Assembly (NCBI GenBank): GCA_015522475.1
Contig: WAMF01000001.1
Coordinates: forward strand, 1-36,053
Reading direction: 5' to 3'
DNA length: 36,053 bases
Origin: Microcaldota archaeon
Lineage (GTDB): Archaea; Micrarchaeota; Micrarchaeia; Anstonellales; J096
Shown here: positions 1 through 9,900 of the stretch, piece after piece
Layout: each line of letters starts with the position of its first letter
How positions within the stretch are numbered: the first letter of the stretch is position 1
Notes under the pieces: model-generated
The model's input: the letters and a program-made list of their open reading frames with translations, nothing else
Told to the model about the DNA's origin: nothing
Databases searched by the model: none
Position numbers and translations under genes: made by a program

Positions 1-1690
1 CTGATATTGAGGAGAAGTTTATGTGAGTAAAGAAGTTATGTGAGTTGGCTTCTCTGAGATATATTCCTCTATGTGCGTGAGATAGGCCAGCATTAGAGAT
101 TGTATTGTAGTTTGAATGCGTTAAGTAAATGATGTTATGATTAGGGGCTGAGAGATTGAGATTTTGGAGTGTGTTGTTGTTAGAGTAGCTCAACACAAAG
201 AAATCGTTGTTTGATTTGCCATAGATGTGATTAACGCTGACGTGATCAGCGTGGTCGAGCTTTATGCCATGATAGTTGTTCGTGAGATTTAAATCGTGAA
301 TCTGCACGTTGCTGGCTCCATGAACATATATAGCGGCTGCGCCGCTATTCGTCGAGCCGTTGATTGTGAAGTTGTTGCCTATAAATTCGACGTTATCATC
401 GTAGATATTTAAACATGTGCCACCAGAGGCAACAACATTCGTGGTAAGATTATAAACACCAGAAGAGGTTATATCTCCACAGGCAGTGTAGGAGATTGGC
501 GGCTCACTCTCCGCCACTTTAACGGATGAAACGACAGGTGTTTTGCTCGTATCCGGCGTAGAAAGATTAAGCTTGTATTGAAGGTATTTGGCAGACTGGT
601 TTATGCTTATATTACCTGCCGGCTGCCAGTCACTCCAAGAGCTAGATGAGAAGTTGGCATGATAATAATTCTCGCGGATTTCTTCTGCTGATAGCGTGCG
701 GTTATAAACGGCAAAGCTATCGATATAGCCCTTAAAGTAATAACCAAGAGATGTAGAAAGTGTGTTGCCATTATCAACAGTATCCTCAACCACAGCACCC
801 AGCGCATCATTGGCCGTATGTCCACCAGCCATGGATGCACCAATAGGACCCACAGCCTTTAGCTCACCATTCACATAAAGATAAAGTTTACCTGTATCTC
901 CGTAATCGAACACTTCAGTTACATAATACCATTTGTTAGCCTTAATAGGAGTGTTAATCCAGACGCCATCCCAGTTGTTAGAGGTAGACCAAGCACCTGC
1001 ATAGAGGTAGCCATTCTTAATGTAAATATTCATGCCATTGCCAGAACCACCTTCTTCATATATCATACGCGTCCCGGATGTATCTTCGGGATAAACCCAA
1101 ACACTAATTGTCCTCTTGTCAAACGCTGTATCAAAAATGTAACTAGAATCATTAGATGAGCAATCTCCGTTCTCATCCAGACAAATGTAACCATTAGAAC
1201 CATCAAAGTGATAAGCCCCACCAAAATACCCACTATCTGTGTAAGTAGCCCCATGTACAGTAATGCTGTAAGCGTTGCCTGAAGCGTCGGGCTCAGTTGT
1301 TGAATTGGCATTGAGTTTCCACCAACCCGATAGATTGGAAGTGTTCTGCAACTCAACGGTGTCATTCGAGACTCTGTAGCAGATATAAACCTCTCCCCCA
1401 TTAGCTGTGAAATTCACGGAGAGATTATCCCAAGGAATGACATTTACATGGTTAGCCGTACCACCTGAGAGGGCATGGAAAACGCGGCTAAGGTAAAGAC
1501 CTTCCGAATAATAAGCAGAGCTGGATTGATTAGCTAAGATAACACCATCCAACGAGACATTGGTGTGATATGATGAATTGACAGCTATGTAAAGACCTTG
1601 AGGGAATATGCTTGAATCGTCGGTGTAAGTGTAGGCGAAGACACTTGCTACAAGCAAAAGTACCAATACAAGCACTGCCCTATGCCGCAT
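1..1690 (-). CDS. Large secreted LamG/beta-helix surface protein, C-terminus beyond left edge
   Basis: This frame is open from an ATG at 1690 down to base 1 with no stop, giving at least 563 residues. The N-terminus is a signal peptide (MRHRAVLVLVLLLVASVFA, likely cleaved after residue 19). An N-terminal module of about 100 residues follows. Next is a concanavalin-A/LamG-like domain at about 117-340 (starts NLSGWWKLNAN, ends near AVYNRTLSAEEIRENYYHA). Then comes a FSSSSWSDW module and, from about residue 400, a NosD-like right-handed beta-helix with recurring asparagine-rich rungs. N-X-S/T sequons are frequent. The N-terminal module, LamG domain and FSSSSW module closely resemble those of the giant protein starting at 3994, so the two are paralogues. 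Likely an extracellular adhesin or sugar-binding surface protein; the function is inferred from domains only. A TATA-like box lies 25 nt upstream, implying a leaderless start. Confidence 0.85.
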   Translation of the reverse strand, partial: MRHRAVLVLVLLLVASVFAYTYTDDSSIFPQGLYIAVNSSYHTNVSLDGVILANQSSSAYYSEGLYLSRVFHALSGGTANHVNVIPWDNLSVNFTANGGEVYICYRVSNDTVELQNTSNLSGWWKLNANSTTEPDASGNAYSITVHGATYTDSGYFGGAYHFDGSNGYICLDENGDCSSNDSSYIFDTAFDKRTISVWVYPEDTSGTRMIYEEGGSGNGMNIYIKNGYLYAGAWSTSNNWDGVWINTPIKANKWYYVTEVFDYGDTGKLYLYVNGELKAVGPIGASMAGGHTANDALGAVVEDTVDNGNTLSTSLGYYFKGYIDSFAVYNRTLSAEEIRENYYHANFSSSSWSDWQPAGNISINQSAKYLQYKLNLSTPDTSKTPVVSSVKVAESEPPISYTACGDITSSGVYNLTTNVVASGGTCLNIYDDNVEFIGNNFTINGSTNSGAAAIYVHGASNVQIHDLNLTNNYHGIKLDHADHVSVNHIYGKSNNDFFVLSYSNNNTLQNLNLSAPNHNIIYLTHSNYNTISNAGLSHAHRGIYLREANSHNFFTHINFSSIS

Positions 1691-1710
1691 ACCAATTTTT
1701 CTCTAGGAGG

Positions 1711-1719
1711 CTTTAAAAG
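1711..1719 (-). promoter_or_regulatory. TATA-like box for the left-edge surface protein gene
   Basis: CTTTTAAAG read on the minus strand is centred about 25 nt before the ATG at 1690. That is the spacing expected if transcription starts at the start codon. The CCTCC-type sequence between box and ATG is antisense to a ribosome binding site and does not act as one. Confidence 0.55.
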
Positions 1720-1761
1720 CGTTTCGTTGTGGCGAGCTAAAGAATAGCCAAGGGAGAAGAG

Positions 1762-1769
1762 TTATAAAA
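1762..1769 (+). promoter_or_regulatory. TATA-like box for the lipoprotein gene at 1790
   Basis: TTATAAAA is centred 24-25 nt before the ATG at 1790. This argues for that ATG rather than the in-frame ATG at 1772, which lies almost against the box. Confidence 0.55.
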
Positions 1770-1789
1770 AGATGTACTCAAAATTCGCT

Positions 1790-3178
1790 ATGAAGAAGCT
1801 TATCTTGGTTGTATTGTTGGCTGTAGCGCTATTAGCAAGCGGATGTATACAAGTCAAAGACGAAGTAAAACAAACGTTCTTTGAGAATGGAAGCAGCTAC
1901 GTGAGTGCCAATATAGGCCTAAGCCTAAGCAAAGAAGCGCTTTCCATGATGAGTGGAGTAAGCAGCGGTGGATCAACAGATAGAAGTAGAAAGCAGGTAG
2001 AGATTATAGCCTATGCACTAAACAACGCGACGTACGAAGCCTTATGTAAGCTCGCTCCAAAAGATGTGGCATGCACACCAAAAGAAGGTTATGCAAAAAT
2101 AGCCTTCACTACATCAAACGGCTTTTCAACGTCCCAACAGGCAGATTGGATAAAAGGCAAAAAGACAATGACAATTAACGTAAGCTACGTACCCTCTCCC
2201 CTAACACATATAGATGAAAAAGCCTTAAAAGAAGAAGAAAAAAAGTTAGTTCTCGCGAAATACACGCCCACAGACTTCATAAGCTTAACAAGCGGCTACT
2301 CTTCAGAGGAGCCTTGTACAAACATACAATTGGCCGATGATGTGCTAAGTTGCCAACCATTACCACCACCTGGCAAGGAATATGTCGAATATGCTTGTGG
2401 AAACGAAAGTATATACATTTGGGACAATAACATGAGTTATGACAAGAGAGATGGTGAAAGCTTTGGTTACTGGAACTCGACAGAAGAGGCAAGCGCTGCT
2501 TTGGAGGAAGAGCTCACAACGACAATAGCATTAAAGCCCTTTAAAAATGATATAATTACATGCCCAAGCGACACAGACTATATCTTCTTAATAGGACGAG
2601 AGGTAAAGACTGCCTTAAGTAAGCCTCGAGTAATCCCAGGAAGCTATTATATTAAAGTTATAGAAGTAGACAATACACTTAATACACTGTTCTCAGAGAT
2701 GAACGAAACAGAAGGTAGTGAGCTTGGCTCTACTGGTGATTTGCTTGGCAGTAATGAAGAAAGTTCATCATCCCTAACCAACACCAAAACGCTTATAGAT
2801 TTTGAAAATGGGACAATTTTGGGGACAGATGCACAAAAATTCATAAGCAGCATTTCGACCCTGTCACAATATGGAGGATATATGAGCTTGATGTACACTA
2901 TAGAGTTGCCCAAAGGTTATGAAGTTAAAGACCTAGCTTATGGGAGTATGCCTATAATGTACAGACAGCAAGGCCAAGACGTAATAATAAACTTAAAGGG
3001 ACTTTTCTCAGAAGGATCTTCAGATATGCCGCTTGAAATAGAAGCAGAGAAGGAGATGTTCCCTCCATACACCCTAGTGGTTCTTGGACTCATTGTATTA
3101 GGTATTATAGCATACTTTGCTTTCTTTAAAGGAGGAAAACCAGAAGGTAATAGGGTGAATGGAATCCTAGAGCAATAA
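1790..3178 (+). CDS. Predicted lipoprotein with C-terminal membrane segment, function unknown
   Basis: 462 residues from ATG 1790. The start was chosen because MKKLILVVLLAVALLASGC is a textbook lipoprotein signal (lipobox LASG-C) and the TATA-like box sits 24-25 nt upstream. An ATG at 1772 would add six residues. The mature part is hydrophilic with several cysteines and N-X-S/T sequons, and a Ser/Glu-rich stretch around residues 305-325. A second hydrophobic segment near the C-terminus (about 426-446, TLVVLGLIVLGIIAYFAFF) is followed by a short basic tail. This gives lipid and transmembrane anchors at opposite ends, an arrangement seen in archaeal envelope proteins. I do not recognise the family. 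It lies between two paralogous giant surface proteins and may work with them; that is inference. Confidence 0.8.
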   Translation: MKKLILVVLLAVALLASGCIQVKDEVKQTFFENGSSYVSANIGLSLSKEALSMMSGVSSGGSTDRSRKQVEIIAYALNNATYEALCKLAPKDVACTPKEGYAKIAFTTSNGFSTSQQADWIKGKKTMTINVSYVPSPLTHIDEKALKEEEKKLVLAKYTPTDFISLTSGYSSEEPCTNIQLADDVLSCQPLPPPGKEYVEYACGNESIYIWDNNMSYDKRDGESFGYWNSTEEASAALEEELTTTIALKPFKNDIITCPSDTDYIFLIGREVKTALSKPRVIPGSYYIKVIEVDNTLNTLFSEMNETEGSELGSTGDLLGSNEESSSSLTNTKTLIDFENGTILGTDAQKFISSISTLSQYGGYMSLMYTIELPKGYEVKDLAYGSMPIMYRQQGQDVIINLKGLFSEGSSDMPLEIEAEKEMFPPYTLVVLGLIVLGIIAYFAFFKGGKPEGNRVNGILEQ

Positions 3179-3347
3179 GAGCAATGACAAGTAGCAAGTA
3201 GGGAGGAAGTGAAGGATATAAAAATAAGCATATAAGTGGGAAATGAAAATGAAGTAGAATAGATACGGAGACTGAAAAGGCCAAACATCAGAGGCAAATC
3301 CTTTTTATCTTTTTTAGTGTCTAGCCCTAGTTTGCCAGAAAGGAAGA

Positions 3348-3356
3348 TTTAAAATA
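3348..3356 (+). promoter_or_regulatory. TATA-like box for the membrane protein gene at 3378
   Basis: TTTAAAATA is centred 26 nt before the ATG at 3378, implying a leaderless transcript. A T-rich run at 3301-3317, just upstream, could terminate the preceding lipoprotein transcript. Confidence 0.55.
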
Positions 3357-3377
3357 CAATTCCCCAAGCTTATATCT

Positions 3378-3956
3378 ATGGGCCTTGATATTTTACAAAG
3401 TGAAACACGGAGGTATGCTCTCCAACGCTTTCTTATACTAATAGCCATCGTTATTCTATATGCTGCCTTTGTCATGTATAAGTATGGGGCAAAGGAAGGC
3501 CTTCTCATTACTGCACTGACGTGGGCTTTCTTTGTCTTCTGCACACCTATAGCCGACGCAGGTTTTTTATTGGCATTTCCTACACGCCTTCTCTTAGGCA
3601 TACGAATGATTTACACGCAGATAGCCGCTTATTTCATCGCTGGAGCCATAACAGAAGCAGCATTACTCTTTGCCCCGCAAGCGTTTAATAAAACAATATT
3701 GCTTTACCTATTCAAGACAATCTTATTAACGCCATGGCCGTATTGGATCCTCCTTGTCCTCTCTCTGATAGGCACATTCGCTTCTATTATATTTGGAGAT
3801 GAGCTCATAGATGTAGCAACGCACAAAGAGAGAACCCTCTATCATAAGCATTATAACAAGTACCGCCTGTTTATAATGGTCTTTATCTTTATAGGGGCTA
3901 TATTACTTTACGGTTTCCTTATTGAGGAGATTGGCATAAACATACCTCTCTTCTAA
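3378..3956 (+). CDS. Polytopic membrane protein, function unknown
   Basis: 192 residues. About five hydrophobic segments are visible: near 18-35, 40-62, 78-103, 108-133 and 163-183. The loops are short and basic, and there is no signal peptide or recognisable catalytic motif. The segment ELIDVATHKERTLYHKHYNKY between the last two helices is strongly charged. I do not recognise the family. Its own TATA-like box lies 26 nt upstream and the next gene also has its own, so it is probably transcribed alone although it sits inside the surface-protein cluster. Confidence 0.75.
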   Translation: MGLDILQSETRRYALQRFLILIAIVILYAAFVMYKYGAKEGLLITALTWAFFVFCTPIADAGFLLAFPTRLLLGIRMIYTQIAAYFIAGAITEAALLFAPQAFNKTILLYLFKTILLTPWPYWILLVLSLIGTFASIIFGDELIDVATHKERTLYHKHYNKYRLFIMVFIFIGAILLYGFLIEEIGINIPLF

Positions 3957-3962
3957 CCACAA

Positions 3963-3974
3963 GAATTAAAAACC
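3963..3974 (+). promoter_or_regulatory. TATA-like box for the giant surface protein gene
   Basis: GAATTAAAAACC is centred about 26 nt before the ATG at 3994. The spacing predicts a leaderless mRNA. Confidence 0.5.
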
Positions 3975-3993
3975 CCTTAATTCAAAAGGGCAC

Positions 3994-6900
3994 ATGCAGT
4001 TCGAGCTGTTTAAACACCGGGTTGGACTATTTATTTTGGTATGGAGTATATTTAGCGGAGCTACTTTAAGTTTAAGTTTTGCTACCACATACCAAGATAC
4101 GCCATACACACTCCCAAGGGGTATAGATTACATTGCAAATACAAGTTATCGAACCAATGCGACATATTCTGGAGTGACCCTTGCCAATGAAACACCATAC
4201 AAATATTTCACTAACGGCACTTATCTCAGCAGGACATTTTGGACTTCTACTATCCAATCCACGAATTGGATCACGCCAGAGCATTGGGATAACTTAACAT
4301 ATAATTTAACTAACTGTTCAGGAGAGGAAGTTCCTTTGTATGATAGCAATCTTGTTGCTTTTTGGCGTTTCAATGGCAATGTTGATGATGGGCTTGGAAA
4401 CTACAATGGAACATTGAACGGAGACGCTTCTTATACAAGTGGAAAATATAATGATGGCGTGGCTTTGGATGGTGATGGCGATTATATAACTTTACCGGCA
4501 ACACCTGAAACAACTAGCTACACCATCTCAATATGGTTCAAACCAGCAGTAGAAATAAACTCATCAACCACGAGTAATATAACGCTATTTCAATCTTCTG
4601 GGGAAAATCCAGATATATACATTATGTGGCGGCATGATTGGGCGCCAGGGAAGTTGATATTTAGGAGCTATGTTTCTTCTTCTAATTATGATAATCTAAT
4701 GACAGCTACTGATGATTGGAAAGCCAATATATGGTACAATGTAGTAATCACTTATGACGGTTCTACTAAAAAGATATATGTTAATGGCGTGTTAGAAAAT
4801 ACATCTACCACTTCGGATGCGAGAGATCCTGGTGGAACTGACGCTCATGTACTAGGCGCATATTATGACAGTGGTGAGTACAAAAGATTCTTCAACGGTT
4901 CAATAGACTATGTCGTTATGTATAAACGCACATTATCAGCCGAAGAGATACAAAAGCTTTACAATAGTGACACAGTCCACTGCAACATATCTTTCAGATA
5001 CAGAACCACCAACACAACCGACCATGATTTTGACACCACTAATCTTACAGGCTATTGGAAGTTAGATTGGAACTTAAAAGACAATGTAACAGGAGCAAGC
5101 GGAACAGCTTACAACGGTGCTTCACCTTACGACCATGGTTTGTTTGGCGGGGCATACTCTTTTGATGGTCAAGATGACTATATTGATATAGGAGAGGGTA
5201 GTCCCGCTGGTTCTTTGACTTATGCTGTATGGGTTAATCCTTCTTCGAAGACCACAAGTATGCAGTACTTCATGGCTGTCCAGAACAGTGGAAATCCAGG
5301 AAATAGATTGCTCCGCACAGTAGAAGATGGGCGTATTGAATGGGAAGTGGTAAATGATAATGGGACAATAACAGGTGTTTATGGCCCCCAATTAACTCCT
5401 GGATGGCACTATGTTGTTGGTGTCTTAGACACTGAGAATAGCGTTATAAAACTTTATTTAGATGGTGAACTTGTCGATTCTGCTGCCATTAGCGGATCTT
5501 TTAACACAGTCCTAAATGATCTCCAGATAGGAAAAAGGCCTGACAGGGATGATTATTATTTTAAAGGTCTAATCGATTCTTTAAGAGTATATAATAGAAC
5601 CCTCAGCTCACAGGAGATAAAAGAGCTGTATTATCACGCTGATTTTTCTTCTAGCTCATGGAGCAGCTGGCAGACAGGCGACACAATTATATTGAATACA
5701 ACCTCTGACTACCTTCAGTACGAGGCTAAACTTGAAACTGACAACCCACTTGCCTCTCCTAAATTGACCACAGTGAATATTTCAGCCACTGATGAGGATA
5801 TTGGCTATGTCAATTTCACAGATTCAAACACATGGCATGGCAGAGTAACACAAGACACTAGTGGTGACTATCATGTATGGGCCAATATAACCCTTTGCCC
5901 AACTCAACAGCTGGTAGAAGGGCATTACATTTATGTCGAAGCAAACAATATCATCTTTGATTTTAATGGCGGAGAATTAACAGGTACGAACACTGATACA
6001 TATCACTATGACGGCAACATAATAATCGTTCAAGATAAGCACAACCTTACCTTCTATAACTTTTCCTTGTATCACCTTGGTGGTTGGATAGGTGTTATGA
6101 CCAACAACAGTCAAAATGTAAAGTTCATTGGAAATGGCAACCTAGACACGTTCTATGCTCTATTCAAGAGTTACAATTCCACAAATATTACTTTTGCAAA
6201 CATGTCAACGGCAAACACCTTCTCGAGCTTCATGGATTTAGCCATATTGAATGATAATACGTCAAATGTTATAATTAATAACGTCTCAGTAGGGTATTGC
6301 AAATTCCAACTTGTTAGCGGCAACAAATTTTACAACCTTAACATAACAAACGTGGATATGCATGATGGCTCAATTCTTGCCGCTGCATGGGGAAACGTTG
6401 GCTACATACCTGCTGCAAACATCTTTATTGAAAATGTTAGTATGGAGCCAGGACATGCAACAAATGTAGTAAAGTTGGACAATGGAGGAGATTTCATTGA
6501 GAACGTAACCTTACGAAATATTTATTATCATGGTAAGGTCACAACCCACAGTAACAATGGCCTCTGGCTCCACAGAGTGAAAAATTTAATCATCAAGAAT
6601 GTTTCCTTAACCAAAAGCAATGGCATATCAACTCTCTTGTATTTAATTGGGGTGAAAAACGCCACTGTCAAAGATGTCTATTTAAACCAAACATCCGGAG
6701 TGGGGGCAAGCATTGTTGACCCAAATGGAAAAGTCATACTAGAGAATATTACCATTGAAAATGCCCGAATAGGACTTAGTGTAGGGGAACTAGCTCGCTA
6801 CACAGGTGAACCCATTACCTTATCAGATATTCACATAAACCATGTTTATATTGGCATTTCTACCTCTTTCTCGAACTATGATAGTAACAATCTACATACC

Positions 6901-9900
6901 TCTCAGATTTATGTCAACGATTCTTATATAGCCATACGTGCAGACTTGAGAGCAAAGAGCACGCCTCTCTCAGACATTCATGTCACAAATAGTAAAGCGT
7001 TTGTCGTAGCAGCTGACAGTGAAGCGCAAGACTTGAGCATTAACGGTCTTTGGGTGGAGAATGCAACAGAACCTCTTATCTATGCACATGAGGCCTCCAA
7101 CATACAAATCACAAATATGCACGTTAGTGATATTCAGTCCATGCCTTACTATTCCTTCAACAATGAGCTCCAAAGAACCGCAGTAGAAATAAGCGGTGCT
7201 TCGAAGGATTACATTCCTTTTGAGCTTTACTACAATGCTCCTCCAGGAACTCCTATTACTAATAAGTACTCCATCAGAGACTTGTTTGACCTATATGATA
7301 CTTTCAATGGTTCTGACGTCAACACATCCCTATGGAATGTATACAAATCAGCAAGCACTACTTATTCAGTGAGTAACGGATGTTTAAACAGTGACAATGG
7401 ATATTTTCAGCTTAAACAAAAAGCTTTACTGCCCAATTGGAGAACAAGAGGGCTTGAGAGTGTTTGGATATGGGGCGAGTTTAGTCCCACAGATGACAAT
7501 TTTGTTATGTATGGGTTTTCCTCTGGCTATTCTACTTACATTCACACGTACAATAACACTACAACAATGGCCTGTTATAATGTATGGCAAACGCTTCTTG
7601 ATGAGCCCTTCTTAAGAAATGAGAGCAAAAGCACATTGTATGGGTTAAATTACTTCGCTAAAAGGCCCGCAAATAATTCAGATTATAAGATATATGCCAA
7701 CTTTGTCTTATACAAAAACAACACATACCTAACATATAATTACACACGAGCAGGCTACAAGTGGTCAGCAGGTGCTGGCTACCTTCTCATTCAGCTCAAT
7801 CCAAACAATGGCGGGCCATATACACCCCAGAAACTTTGCGGCGTCCTCTATGGCCGTGGAGCAGACTATGGCTCATATTACATAACGCCAGAAACCTCTG
7901 GTAATTGGAGCATAGCAGGAGCCAGTTATAACAGAAAAAGGGAGCTCGCCATGAAGCTCATAGATTACTACTATGCCATTCACATGAGCCAAGGCCCCCT
8001 CTTTATACCCAATTCAGAGCTTGGCGGAAATTTGTATGTCGCTTCCAAATACAGCATGTATTTGTCCAACTCTTCTTTGTCCATCTCATCCAGCGACATT
8101 GAAATGAATACAGGCATATATGCAAATGACTCAAATGTTTCAATAAACAACTCAAGCATAAGCGGGCAGTTCATTGATGGGCATGCGGTCTTCACACTTG
8201 CTAACTCCAACGCAAGCTTCTCAAATGGTAACATAAACGCCACTACATATAGCAACGAAAAAGCGCCCTTGATGGACGACACATCCTTAAATGCGCTCCT
8301 CACACTAAGTAATTCTTCTCTATACAACAGCACCCTCCCAAGTAGAAGCCCATCGGCGACACTCGACATAACAAACATGGAGCTCATCAACTGCTCAGAT
8401 TATGAACTCCAATCAGGTGACATCTTTGCCAATATAACCCTCATCAATAGCACGCGTTTTGAAGTAAGAGGAGGTAATATTTCCAACATAACTATTCAAG
8501 GTGGAGAGAATGTTTTAACATTCTTAGGTATGGGTAGTGCAGCAAGCATAAGCAACGCCGGCAACACCCATGTAGAGGAAACAAGTGGCTTCGCGCTCCG
8601 AATCAAAGACATGCAAGGAGTCACGATTCCCGCAAACACGACGATAAGCGTGTCTAACTCCACATATGCCATTTACTTGCAAAATGTTACTGACGCGACA
8701 TTGCAAGATCTCAATTTGACGAACAACTCATATAACTTATTTATAGAGAACAGCTCTGGCCTTTCCATTGCGAACACTCAAATAATAGGCGGTGATTATG
8801 GCCTGTGGCTCATAAGCACTCAGAACCTCGAGGCAAAAAACACGACGCGTATAGATGGCGTAGCTATCGGCCTACACATAAAGGCTAGCTCACATGTAAA
8901 AGCGGATGCCCGTGGCTTATCTACGCAGACAACGCCGCCCTTGCCTTCAGTTCAAAACAAGACGCTCATAGCTATAGACAGCTCAGACATAACGTTAGCT
9001 AATGGCTCTATAGGCAACATAACGCTCGTTAACGCCTCGCTCTATTTAGAAAATGCAAACTTTACAGCCCTACTGAATGCTGAGCATGTGAACGGCACAG
9101 CTTTGTCCGGCAGAAACGTAACGGGTTGCATACAATTGAAGATCAACGATGTCAGAACAGCGCTAAACCTAACGGAGTCGGACATCTGCTTAGAAGGCGA
9201 AACTTCCTCGACAAACATGGCCTTGCTGCTAACAAATGGCTCCGCAAACATAAGCAATCTCAACAGCAGTGCTCCGCTCGTATTAATAAGCTCTAACCTT
9301 AGTCTCTCGAACAAGCCCGTGGTTATCAACGCCACAAACTCCACACTTCACTTATACAACATAACAGACAACTTAGCCTCAACGTTAGCCAATGCATCTT
9401 TCCTCCTCTTAACAAAAACAAACGCTACACTTGTCGACTCGGCACTCAGCAACGGCACGCTTCTAGCTGAGAACAGCACTGAGAGCCAGTTAACCATTGA
9501 AAACACGACGTTGAGCAACGTTTCTGTCTTCGGAGGCAACACAACCTTCAACATGACGAATACCACGCTGGAAGCAGTGACACAATTTTCAGCTAGAGCT
9601 GCGCACGTCGTTGGTTTAAGCCTAATCAACAGCAGCCACATTACGCTGCGTAACCTTAATGGCTCAAACATAAGCATAAATGGTGGAGAAGACGCGCTCG
9701 TATTGACGGACAGGTTAAATGCATCTATAATGAACGTTGAAAACGTCGCGGACTGCGGAATAACGCTAGAAGCGGCATACGGCAACATCTCGAACCTCTC
9801 TGCAACGGGCTTAGGCAACTACTCCGCTTTATGCATACATAACAGTTCCAACCTCTCCATAGAAGAAGTGTCCTTAACAAACTTCACATCAGCCATCAAG

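Noticed and set aside
607-1401. Two minus-strand frames of 78 and 112 residues
   Set aside because: They lie in a different frame from the long open frame 1690-1, which has a signal peptide and clear LamG/beta-helix sequence, so they are shadows.
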